Positions 56,043 to 64,000 of a stretch of 64,000 bases of DNA are shown here, in pieces. Numbering within the stretch: position 1 is the first letter of the stretch; every line of letters begins with the position of its first letter. The position numbers were made by a program, and so were the translations under genes. The notes under the pieces are model-generated. The model had not been told where the DNA came from. It saw nothing but the letters and a program-made list of their open reading frames with translations, and ran no database searches. The stretch comes from Clytia hemisphaerica (Eukaryota; Cnidaria; Hydrozoa; Leptothecata; Clytiidae), in contig CACVBU010000271.1 of the NCBI GenBank assembly GCA_902728285.1, positions 1,582,239 through 1,646,238 on the forward strand, read 5' to 3'.

Positions 56043-56790
56043 TTGAACTTGAACGTCGAAAACTTTAGTTGTGAATTTAGAGATATTTTGCCACGTGCGT
56101 TTTAAACGTGGAAACTTTTGTCGTGAATTTGGAGATTTTCTTACCGTCAACTGCTCCAACTTGGGACAATCTGACAAAACATGGGACGGCAATTTGGCCA
56201 CCATTTCACCGAACCTCCAAAGTCATTTAATTTGAGTTAATAAACGGCGTATTAAAAGAAAACACGATTTCTCTTTCACACTGCGTAGGCTTTTATATCG
56301 AAATATGAAAAAAAATCCGTAGTGGAATACACGCGAGTGTCTAGATCGAAGATGAACAAATTAGTGGCAAAATGATGGAGCGTTTGACGTCACTCGCGCC
56401 GCAAGTTACACACTTGTTATTTGTTAATCCCATCGGGCGATAGGCGGTTAGGCGGCGGGCGTTCTCTAATTCTCAATCAGCGCTATCAGTGAAAGTTATC
56501 GTGACATGTTATGAAAGAAAGTATGATTGATAAACTTGGTGAAGTTATCAAAACAAATTTGTTGTCAAAGAGATTTTAACAAGTAAGTGAAAATACAGGC
56601 CAGATATCAAACAGTCCCATGTTTCGACCAATCGTCCAAAGTTAAAGCAGTTGACGGTATGTACATTTCACATTTAAAACGTGGAAACTTTTGTGATAAA
56701 TTTGAAGATTTTCTTACACGTGTGCATTTAAAACGTGGAAAACTTTTGTTGTGAACATGACATTTTCTTCCACATGCATTTAAAAAATGA
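56043..56790. repeat. Dispersed copies of a 50-bp motif
   Basis: AACGTGGAAACTTTTGT followed by GTGAATTTGGAGATTTTCTT occurs at about 56105, 56683 and, more diverged, at 56050 and 56735. Spacing is irregular. Between copies is unique AT-rich sequence with no gene. Confidence 0.55.
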
Positions 56791-57333
56791 AGAAAACTCA
56801 AGTGATTTCCTGGCATGACAATTTATTTTTTTTTTCTGACATTTTTTTGGAAATTATGATTGTTTCCAAGTTATGTGACATTTTTTGCTTTTGCAGCATG
56901 CTTTTGGAAATCATAAAATGGCTTCTGTTAGGGGAATTTTTTCCTATCGACATTCTTTCAGATTATGAAATGTTTCCCAGTATTTTTTGCATTCTGTCGG
57001 AAATTATGAAATTGTTTCCCTGTTTTAAAAGATTTTTACTTTTTGGCACGTACATTACTTTGTTTATTTAAAAAAACTCCAAAAGTTACTTTAAATTTTT
57101 ACATTTTTTACAATATTTTATATACAGTATGAAAGTATAGTGCAAAATATTTCACCTCATTTTGAAAATATATAAAATTTTCTTCGGTTTTCTTACTGTG
57201 AAATATTCTCCTTTTTGTCATTCTTTCATTTCAAATATTTGCCCTTTTTGCCTATATAATATGTCTGGAAATCAGCGCTTAAAATAATAATTATATAATC
57301 AGGTCTTTTGATGTGTTCAACAACACTCTACTT
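56791..57333. other. AT-rich, no gene
   Basis: A 94-codon open frame (56787-57071) is hydrophobic, from T-rich sequence, and contains the phrase GAAATTATGA several times with an irregular period; I read it as low-complexity DNA, not a membrane protein. Confidence 0.4.
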
Positions 57334-57360
57334 GGCGGTGCAACGCCGGGTGACTGCTAG
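57334..57360 (+). mobile_element. Helitron-like 3' end
   Basis: GGCGGTGCAACGCC forms a GC hairpin, followed nine bases later by CTAG and then T, the 3' terminal layout of Helitrons (hairpin, then CTRR, inserted before T). I could not find the matching TC 5' end, so the length of the element is open. A similar hairpin (CCGCGGTGTAGCGCGG) lies at 57851 without CTAG. Confidence 0.45.
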
Positions 57361-57928
57361 TATAATACTAAAATCCATTTAAAGTCCACCTAACGAAAAT
57401 TAAAGTGCCAGCCAATTTGATTACTGCATTGTTGTTCTCAGTCGGGTTCAGCTTGGATATATTTCGTGATCCGTAACTCTGAACCTACAGTCATCTTATG
57501 AATAATCCTGTAAATACTGGCAACTACATAAATAGAATCTTTAAATTTTTAAGGACTTGTGTTGCTTGATGTTATCTGAGATTTAAAGCACTTTGAAATC
57601 TTTTGAGGACATCAATTATTATTTTAACATTTGTAAAGGAAATATTTATCCGCATCTTTGCGGCTCTTGTTATTATTAGTATTGGTATTATTAGTATTAC
57701 ACGCATTATAAACGACTCCAGTCTAGATTTCTCTTTAAAAATTTCGGATGTAAATATTTTGACAAATATTATTTCAATTGACTTGAAATTTTTTCCATAA
57801 TCAGACATACCGACTTGCTATCTGAAAATATCAGTTAGAAAGTGAGGCACCCCGCGGTGTAGCGCGGTATTTCAAATGAAAAAGTACTATTTATAATCTT
57901 AGAGAAGAAACTTCTTATAACTTTACTA
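57361..57928. other. Non-coding
   Basis: No supported gene; a 65-codon Ile-rich frame at 57603 mirrors one on the other strand, a sign of low-complexity sequence. Contains the GC hairpin at 57851. Confidence 0.4.
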
Positions 57929-59045
57929 CCAGTGGATACCCCTTAAAACCCACAATAAAAAGTAGTACCCTCTATCTCATTGTTTAGCTGGAGTGTAAGG
58001 CTGAAACTTTTTGTGTTGAAAGTACGTTGTCTATGATTGTCTTCCCTAGCAGTGATGTTTTGTAGAAAACAGTTTTCAGTTTTTCACGAGGAAGTGAAAA
58101 AGTGCAGTTTTAGCTATTTACCCCTTAAAACCTACAAAATGGTTTTTCTCGAATAACTTTTTACAAAAAAGTTCTTTTGACCTCAAATTTTGAACAGTGA
58201 TTCACTGTAAAGTTACTAATGTTATGAATATACCATTAGTACCTAAATGATCTCAAAAATATGTGTTAAAATCAAAATACCCCTTAAAACCTACAAAAAT
58301 AAGGCTAAAAACCACAAAGTCCGACCCCTTGCTAACGGGATACTCAAGCTGATGGATACAAATTTGGTGTTGCTTCGTGATTCAATGGTTCAAAGACTTG
58401 CTAGAAATTCATTCCCACAACAATATTTTCATTTTTCAGGATTTCATGCCCATAATGCAATTGTGTGTGGTTTTTTCGTCAAAAACGGCTACGAAAGGCC
58501 AAAACCTTCATTCGCTTCATTTTTGACCTATGGTTCTAATGTTTTTCTAAATCTCCATCAAATTTGTGACATTTTGGTATGCAACATGACCAGGTTTTTG
58601 AGAAAGTCGATTTTCAGATTTTATTGATCATCACCATAAAAGTGCTTTAAAGTAAAATTTTAAGGGCCTGTCATTTTCGTTGGGGTCTATTCACGAAGAT
58701 GAAAATGATTTTTTCATACCTACCATAAGTATAGGTATCTAAAAAGTATAGGTTTTATGACCTTAAATTCAATTGTGTAATTTCTAGGTCCAAAAAACCT
58801 GAGTTTTTGAAGGGATTTTTGATAAAATTTTGAATAACTTCGAATTTTAAGATACTTTAGCATCTTTAAAATCCTTAAAATTTGGTATTTTATGAAAGAA
58901 CATTTATAAGAGGTTGTAAAAAAGTGAAACAGACCACATAAAATTAAATCTGGTAGTATAGTTATGAAAGCCAAAAATGCAACATTGTGGGTTTTAAGGG
59001 GTATGTGGTTTTAAGGGGTATGTGGTTTTAAGGGGTATCCACTGG
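57929..59045. mobile_element. TA-flanked inverted-repeat element, copy 2
   Basis: Same ends as 101-1161 (TA-CCAGTGGATACCCC and inverse) in opposite orientation and almost the same sequence throughout. The right end has extra tandem TTTTAAGGGGTATGTGG units. The 82-codon frame is repeated here on the plus strand (58352-58600) with one residue changed (FLQQ to FPQQ), and a one-base indel upstream makes it open for 126 codons from 58247. Confidence 0.85.
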
Positions 59046-59337
59046 TAATGAAAACAATCTTTTTCATTTTTTTAAATTGTCATTCACCAATGTTTTACAG
59101 ACCCTCTTGATAATTAAAAGTTTTTAATCGTGAACGATAAATGCAGCAGCAGAATCATTGGCTAAGAGGAAATCCAAATTTCACGATTTTGTAATTAAAA
59201 AAGTTAAATTTCATATCAAATTTTAATGTCAGGGACAGAGATAGAACAAGGCTTTTTTAAATGTGCGTTATCCAGCTCCGCTATAACATATCCCTGCTTA
59301 TACTCGAAGCATGAATTCTCGAAGTTATTGATTCAAA

Positions 59338-59877
59338 ATGATAACCAAATCTTTAATAGCTGTATCACTAATATTATTGACTTATCAAGTCAAACTATGT
59401 GGTGGTATTTCAATACAAGAGAAAAAAGAAATATGGAGAGAAACTGTTGGAGAAAATCTTAAAACCTTGCTTGAAATTGGTGGCCAGGAATTATTCGTTA
59501 TCGGATATGATCTTGGAAGTGTACTCAAAGAGGTTTTAAAAATTACTGGTAAAGATCCCGAAAAATTTGACAATGTTCTCTCAATGGTCAGTGGTAAAGC
59601 AACAAATTTAATGACTGTATCTTGGGATGTGACAATGGACTATATCAATGGAAGGATAGCTGAAAAAGTGTTAGATGAAGAAAGCGCAGAATTTCTAAGA
59701 GAACACTTAGAACAATTTAAAACACTAAATATGGTTCTAAAAGGTATAAAATTATGGCGTAGAAATACCAACCTGGTTAAACAAATCACTGGAAAGATCA
59801 TGGAAATAGGCGTGGACCTCGTCAATTACATTTCCCGAATTATCTCACCGAATTCTAAGAAACCAAGAATATATTAG
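59338..59877 (+). CDS. Secreted protein of unrecognised family (member A)
   Basis: 179 codons, no intron. ATG 59338 is followed by a signal peptide (residues 1-21, hydrophobic LIAVSLILLTY), then a soluble, helix-prone domain without further cysteine. Two AATAAA signals lie at 59973-59982, about 95 bases after the stop. The domain aligns with each half of the next gene by eye: EIW-x2-T-x-G, LLEIGGQE, an inner amphipathic part, then YINGRIAEKVLDEE and LREHLEQFKTLNMVLKG. It adds a C-terminal extension of about 45 residues not seen in the next gene. I do not recognise the family. A secreted role is inferred from the signal peptide only. Confidence 0.8.
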   Translation: MITKSLIAVSLILLTYQVKLCGGISIQEKKEIWRETVGENLKTLLEIGGQELFVIGYDLGSVLKEVLKITGKDPEKFDNVLSMVSGKATNLMTVSWDVTMDYINGRIAEKVLDEESAEFLREHLEQFKTLNMVLKGIKLWRRNTNLVKQITGKIMEIGVDLVNYISRIISPNSKKPRIY

Positions 59878-60206
59878 ATCGTGCATTTTTATTGAAAAAT
59901 CCTGAGATAGTTTAGTGGTTGTTAAGGAAACTGTTGAAAAAGAATCAAAATGGACCTTACAGTAAAGTGTAAAATAAATAAAAAATTCCTTGTTTTAAAA
60001 CTAGTGTTTATTTTGTTTTAAAGATTACATCATTCTGAACCTAAAAGATTACATCATTTTCTTGGAAAAGACATGAGAAAAATTGTCGTTGTTTGCGTAG
60101 AAACCTTAACAAAAAGGTACTAGCCAATAGGAAAGAGACTAATCTCAATTGGAACTCAATTGTATTTATGTAAAAATGTAAACCAATATGATAGTTTGCT
60201 AGAAAG

Positions 60207-61040
60207 ATGATGGGTAGAAAACTTCTAATCCATATTTTATTTTTACTGGCATTATTAACATCTCAGGGGAATGGGCAAATGTCAAAAGCTGAAATCAAAC
60301 AAATATGGTATGACACTGGTGGGCAAACGATCGAACTTTTGATTGAGATTGGTGTCCAAGAAATATGTTGGAAAGATGTTGTTTACATCCTTGAAAAGAT
60401 TACAAAATTTAAAGAGTTTGAGAAAATATTACAGGCAGCAAATGGTTTGGCGAAGATTTTAGAAACTATATCTGACCAAGATAGAGTGAATATTGCAGCA
60501 GGTTATCTCAATAATTTTATTGTTGAAAATGTATTAAACGAGGACATCATAATGGCTTTAAAGGAACATAAAAATAAATTCAAAAACATAAACACACCAC
60601 TTAGGGGTGCATCTCAGGGGAATGGGCAAATGTCAAAAGCTGAAATCAAACAAATATGGTATGACACTGGTGGGCAAACGATCGAACTTTTGATTGAGAT
60701 TGGTGTCCAAGAAATATGTTTGAAAGATGTTGTTTACATCCTTGAAAAGGTTACGAAATTTAAAAAATTTGAGAAAATATTACAGGCAGCAAATGGTTTG
60801 GCGAAGATTTTAGAAACCATATCTGACCAAGATAGAGTGAATATCGCAGCAGATTATCTCAATAATTTTATTGTTGAAAATGTATTAAACAAGGACATCA
60901 TAATGGCTTTAAAGGAACATAAAAATAAATTCAAAAACATAAACACAGCACTTGAGGGTGCAATGTATTTGAGATCGATTTGGGGGTGTAAAAGTGCATA
61001 CCAAATTGTTGTGAAGGTCTTATGGATATTGATTGATTAG
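60207..61040 (+). CDS. Secreted two-domain protein, same family (member B)
   Basis: 277 codons, no intron; ATG 60207 or 60210. A signal peptide (LLIHILFLLALLTSQGNG) is followed by two near-identical domains of 117 residues and a C-terminal piece containing one Cys. Each domain reads MSKAEIKQIWYDTGGQTIEL, then LLIEIGVQEIC, VVYILEK, an amphipathic helix and YLNNFIVENVLN. Seven residues differ between the halves. An ATTAAA at 61063 may serve as polyadenylation signal. The single-domain relative is 330 bases upstream on the same strand, so the pair arose by tandem duplication, then domain doubling. Function unknown. Confidence 0.85.
   Translation: MMGRKLLIHILFLLALLTSQGNGQMSKAEIKQIWYDTGGQTIELLIEIGVQEICWKDVVYILEKITKFKEFEKILQAANGLAKILETISDQDRVNIAAGYLNNFIVENVLNEDIIMALKEHKNKFKNINTPLRGASQGNGQMSKAEIKQIWYDTGGQTIELLIEIGVQEICLKDVVYILEKVTKFKKFEKILQAANGLAKILETISDQDRVNIAADYLNNFIVENVLNKDIIMALKEHKNKFKNINTALEGAMYLRSIWGCKSAYQIVVKVLWILID
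60261..60962 (+). repeat. 351-bp in-frame tandem duplication
   Basis: Unit 1 60261-60611 and unit 2 60612-60962, both starting TCTCAGGGGAATGGGCAAAT, which is the end of the signal peptide. By eye about twelve base differences, of which about three are silent. The second copy thus carries a leftover SQGNGQ in the middle of the mature protein. Confidence 0.95.
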
Positions 61041-61068
61041 GATTTAAATTTATAAATTCTTCATTAAA

Positions 61069-61627
61069 AAATGAAATTAGTTCGTGTATAATTTGATCGA
61101 TACGATCAATGTGAAGTATTTCTCAATTTTCAGTTTATTTTTTACAAAAGTTTTTTTAAATTTTTCCTATATTATTGTTGTATGTGACTAAACAAATTCT
61201 AATACATGTAGTACACATATGAATCAGAGTTGCTTCTCAGAACTATCAACTCTGGTTGTAGCAGTCATTTTTTATGAGTGTGTTTATCTGTAAGATTCTC
61301 TACACAACTGTCCCTTCCCAGCGGGCACACAACGTTGTTACAACGTCTATCTAACGTTATATTGAGAAGTTTTCTTACTTCACGAGGCGATTCTCCATTG
61401 AAATCATAGATCAATGGGATACCAAAATTGTCCGACGATCAATCTCAGGTATTCGATACGATGACCTTAAAAAAGGCAAAAATAATGTATTTATCTAACT
61501 CAACCATAGCAGAAACTTTGGTTAGAATATCTGAATTAGAGTCCCTATTTTCATTTAAAAGAGGGGAATAACTTTTCATACCTCGAAATATAAATAGAAA
61601 AGAGAACGTTTTTTTTAATTTTTGTGA
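61069..61627. other. Non-coding
   Basis: AT-rich; a 102-codon minus-strand frame (61445-61753) overlaps the repeat end at 61628 and has no recognisable features. Confidence 0.4.
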
Positions 61628-62013
61628 TAAGGCGAGACTAAATTCTATCAGTTGTTTTACGGACCTGATCGACCCTAAAATTCCGAAATCGCAATAAAAA
61701 TAAAATTGTTTTCGGTAGTACACTTTCATTTTTATTGCTTTACAGACTGCCAAATTTTCAAAATTTTGGGAGTTTTTTCATGATTTTGAGAATTTTATCA
61801 AATTCAATTTGTCATTTTATCCATAAAATCTTTTTTGTGTCTCTTCATTTTCTATTTCGCATTTTTGTCAAGATGTAGTAGTTTTTGCTGGCTTTTTAGG
61901 AGATTTTATAGGTGAAATTCTACTTTTATTTTTATTGTTTTGGCCAACTGAACGACCTTCTTTTTTGGGTAGCATGGCCCGTAAAACAACAAATTAAATT
62001 GGCCTCGTTTAAG
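61628..62013. mobile_element. MITE related to 23143-25113
   Basis: Left TAAGGCGAGACTAAATT followed by GTTGTTTTACGGACC; right GGCCCGTAAAACAAC followed by AAATTAAATTGGCCTCG. Same ends and spacing as the outer element in CLP1 intron 7, here with only about 300 bases inside. Confidence 0.65.
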
Positions 62014-62185
62014 TGCATATGAAATATATATAAAAGTGTATCAAGATAATCTTTTTGCATACTTTGTGTAGATTATTCTTAGCAAGTTGTCTCATTTGTT
62101 CGTTCAAATTTTTCGATGACGTCAATTTCTAAGAAATGAAAAAGAAATAAATTTGTTAATGAAAGAATTTTTTAAAAATGCCTTA

Positions 62186-62414
62186 AAGCCGGTCTCCACT
62201 TGCGTACGCTGCGATCGCACTTTTTTTGAACAAAGCTTCCATGATATTGGTCAAAAGAAAAATGAAGCAATCCCATTGGGGGGCGATCTGACGTAACGGC
62301 AACGTAACGGTGACGTAACAGCGCGTTACATCTTTATGACGTAATATGTTTTCCAAGCAAAAAGGATTGAAGCCAAAAGGTGCGATCGCAGCGCGCGCAA
62401 GTGGAGACCGGCCT
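62186..62414. mobile_element. PIF/Harbinger-like MITE, 229 bp
   Basis: AAGCCGGTCTCCACTTGCG at the left, CGCAAGTGGAGACCGGCCT at the right, with TTA directly outside both (62183-62185, 62415-62417). A 3-bp TTA duplication and this end type fit PIF/Harbinger. GCGATCGCA lies just inside each end, and the centre has repeated GACGTAAC/GTAACG motifs. Confidence 0.8.
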
Positions 62415-62438
62415 TTACTGCCAAATAAGGTTGATGTC

Positions 62439-62459
62439 CTCTCTCTCTCTCTCTCTCTC
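62439..62459. repeat. (CT)n microsatellite
   Basis: About ten CT units, then CGAGCTC and further CTCTC-rich sequence; open frames on both strands here are by-products. Confidence 0.95.
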
Positions 62460-62602
62460 GAGCTCCACCTCTCGCCCGTTCTCCATTTCTCTCGCTTTTG
62501 TTTCTCTCCTCCACCAAATTTCTTGAAAACCAAAGGTATTAATCAAATAAATTCATTTTTTGTTTTATAGAGAACAACATAAAAATCACAAAAGAAGAAA
62601 AA

Positions 62603-62818
62603 ATGAAATTGAAGAACAAAGTTATCATTGGAATGATTTTGATATTGCTACTTGCCGATTGTGTGGAACCTCGCAAGAGAAAATCAAAAAAGAGAAAACC
62701 AAAAAACGAAAAAAGTTTACTTGAAAAGGTTTACAATTTTGTCACGGACGAGACAGTGATCAAAATATTTGATATAGGTTATCGAATGTATCGAGAAAAA
62801 GAGAAAGAAGATTTATAA
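62603..62818 (+). CDS. Small basic secreted peptide
   Basis: 71 codons. ATG 62603 follows a purine-rich leader, and a good acceptor (GTTTTATAG ending 62570) suggests a spliced 5' UTR exon upstream. Signal peptide MKLKNKVIIGMILILLLADC, then a strongly basic stretch RKRKSKKRKPKNEK with several dibasic sites, then an acidic-amphipathic tail (LLEKVYNFVTDETVIKIFDI). One Cys, at the signal-peptide end. The layout is that of a short precursor peptide (antimicrobial, neuropeptide-like or matrix). No match to a known peptide that I recognise. It may be coexpressed with the two secreted-protein genes upstream, but that is inference. Confidence 0.6.
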   Translation: MKLKNKVIIGMILILLLADCVEPRKRKSKKRKPKNEKSLLEKVYNFVTDETVIKIFDIGYRMYREKEKEDL

Positions 62819-62992
62819 CAATTTCATTTTTATGTATAATCTTTATGTATGATATTTAGCAGAACTAAACTACACGGGCATTATTGATTCGAAGATTTGC
62901 GTAGAAAAGAAACTTGAAACTTTACTGGGCACGGAAAAAAATAGAACAATAGGTACTTTACTTTACATGTTAATTAAAAAAATCATTTTTAC

Positions 62993-63109
62993 CTTCAGTT
63001 CGTCGACACAAATATCGAACAGTTTTTGACAACACTCTTTGTATTTGACATCACTCGGTTCCAGCCCCCCATACTTCAATACCACACCATCGACCAATGT
63101 ACGCAAACG
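62993..63109 (-). CDS. Internal exon of an unidentified minus-strand gene
   Basis: On the minus strand, TTTTTTTCTAG precedes 63109 and the exon ends AAG before GTAAAA (62992). The 39 codons are open in one frame only, phase 0 at both ends: RLRTLVDGVVLKYGG, then DVKYKECCQKLFDICVDELK. The pattern LR-x2-V...G...D-x2-YK-x-C-x2-KLF-x-IC-x4-K recalls a C-terminal block of Treslin/MTBP-type replication proteins, but this is a weak impression. Neighbouring exons were not found with confidence. Confidence 0.55.
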
Positions 63110-63396
63110 CTAGAAAAAAATTATATTTATAAAGACTTTTTTTATCGGGTAAATATAGCAGTCGGGGGACCAGATTTTTGAAGATGTGGCTAAATTTTCT
63201 AACCGCGATAATTTTCTTAGATGAAAAATTCCACGGTGTGACCGAATTTTGAATCATCTTTTTTGACGTATATGTAGTGTTTTCTAGTTAAATGTTTCAC
63301 TATAATCATTAAAAAATTTACAATAGCTTAACTCATTACACATTTTTCCGTTACAATGCACAATCTTTTTCAGAAGGAAAGAAATCACTCATTTAC

Positions 63397-63419
63397 CATT
63401 TTCAAACAGTTTTTGCATC
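63397..63419 (-). CDS. Possible 23-base microexon
   Basis: Minus strand: acceptor GCATTTACAG, 23 bases, donor GTAAAT. In the phase demanded by the exon at 62993-63109 it reads CKNCLKM and joins without a stop. A further candidate exon upstream (about 63547-63572) gives a stop in the required frame, so the chain is not closed. Confidence 0.3.
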
Positions 63420-64000
63420 CTGTAAATGCCTTTTTAAAAAAGAAGACGAAATCTTTTTGTAAAAACCTCCCCCAAAAACAAGTAGAAGCTTACAGTATAA
63501 ATTTAGAGTAACCTTTTAGTAACAGTAACAAACACTTACTCTCATGGTCTTTTCTTTACGAGTTTCTAAATACGGAAACAGAGAAAAAGTTAAACTTAAC
63601 TTACCAGTTACCAGTTAGAGCTACCAGTAGAAAAGAACGATAACTCTAGGCCTGAACACAAATTCGATCGAAGGACGCGAGGAGGGACGCTTTGATGAGC
63701 ATTTTATAATTCAATCTAGGGCATTAACCAACAAAAAGGGCTCTTTGAGTTTTATTGCATCGAAAATTGAATAGAATTTCGCGTCGATCAACCGAGAAAT
63801 TCCGAGATTGACCGACGGAAATTTTTATTTGAAAAGTTGGCTTCCAGCCAGTCTCGTGAGCTTGATTTCCCAAAACAGTATTTTTTTTACCAGCGTCCCC
63901 TCCCCCGCTGTAACCCGCAAGTATATTGAAAAACGCCCTTGATCAAGGTACGTGCGTATAAGATTGCCCTAATATCCGTTCTCAAAAGCAACGATGAGTT
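63420..64000. other. No gene resolved
   Basis: Probably upstream intron or leader of the minus-strand gene. It includes a duplicated TTACCAGTTA phrase (63602-63615) and no long open frame. Confidence 0.35.

Noticed and set aside
56787-57071. 94-codon hydrophobic ORF as small membrane protein
   Set aside because: Composition follows the T-rich local sequence and internal repetition of a GAAATTATGA phrase; no start context, no splice or polyadenylation signal.
59226-59462. Alternative upstream start (59226) overlapping secreted member A
   Set aside because: It is in a different frame, ends inside the gene and lacks the signal peptide and family similarity seen from 59338.
62183-62533. 116-codon minus-strand Arg/Glu-rich frame
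   Set aside because: It is made of the (CT)n microsatellite read on the other strand plus the Harbinger-like MITE.

Overview
The window is nuclear DNA of an early-branching animal. The genes are intron-rich, the DNA is AT-rich, and the spaces are packed with short inverted-repeat elements. A CR1-like LINE with a CCCH-finger ORF1, a large non-coding load and a rhodopsin-like receptor without a close bilaterian look suggest a cnidarian, perhaps a hydrozoan; this is inference, not proof. There is one 10-base assembly gap (14746-14755).

Layout. 1-19100: no convincing protein gene, but a mosaic of transposon-like units: a TA-flanked 1.06 kb element, a hairpin/microsatellite-ended family (2634-7061), a decayed retroelement protein (10133-10845), and a CG-rich element with an 8-bp target duplication (15442-16710). 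19116-38889: the RNA 5'-kinase / pre-mRNA cleavage factor gene CLP1, 14 exons and 425 codons, with all splice phases consistent. Its introns carry nested palindromic elements, and intron 8 (10.7 kb) holds an intronless GPCR gene (34064-35086) on the same strand. 39678-52198: a TEX14-like gene (ankyrin repeats, pseudokinase, then a 1200-residue low-complexity tail with about 26 units of 22-23 residues). An antisense, decayed CR1-like LINE (47795-51375) sits in its last intron. 52260-59045: more non-coding elements, including a piggyBac-type MITE with exact TTAA duplications, a Helitron-like 3' end and a second, inverted copy of the TA element of position 101.

59338-62818: two neighbouring intronless genes encode secreted proteins of one family that I do not recognise. 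The second contains a very recent in-frame duplication of the whole mature domain (351 bp, 117 residues). A third small gene downstream encodes a 71-residue basic secreted peptide. This cluster is the best candidate for undescribed biology. 62993-63419: one good coding exon and one possible microexon of a minus-strand gene that continues outside what I could resolve.

The genes do not form a pathway. CLP1 is a housekeeping RNA-processing gene; the TEX14-like gene is probably germline/cell-division related by family; the receptor and the secreted family are probably lineage-specific. All homology calls are from reading the translated sequence; no database search was possible.
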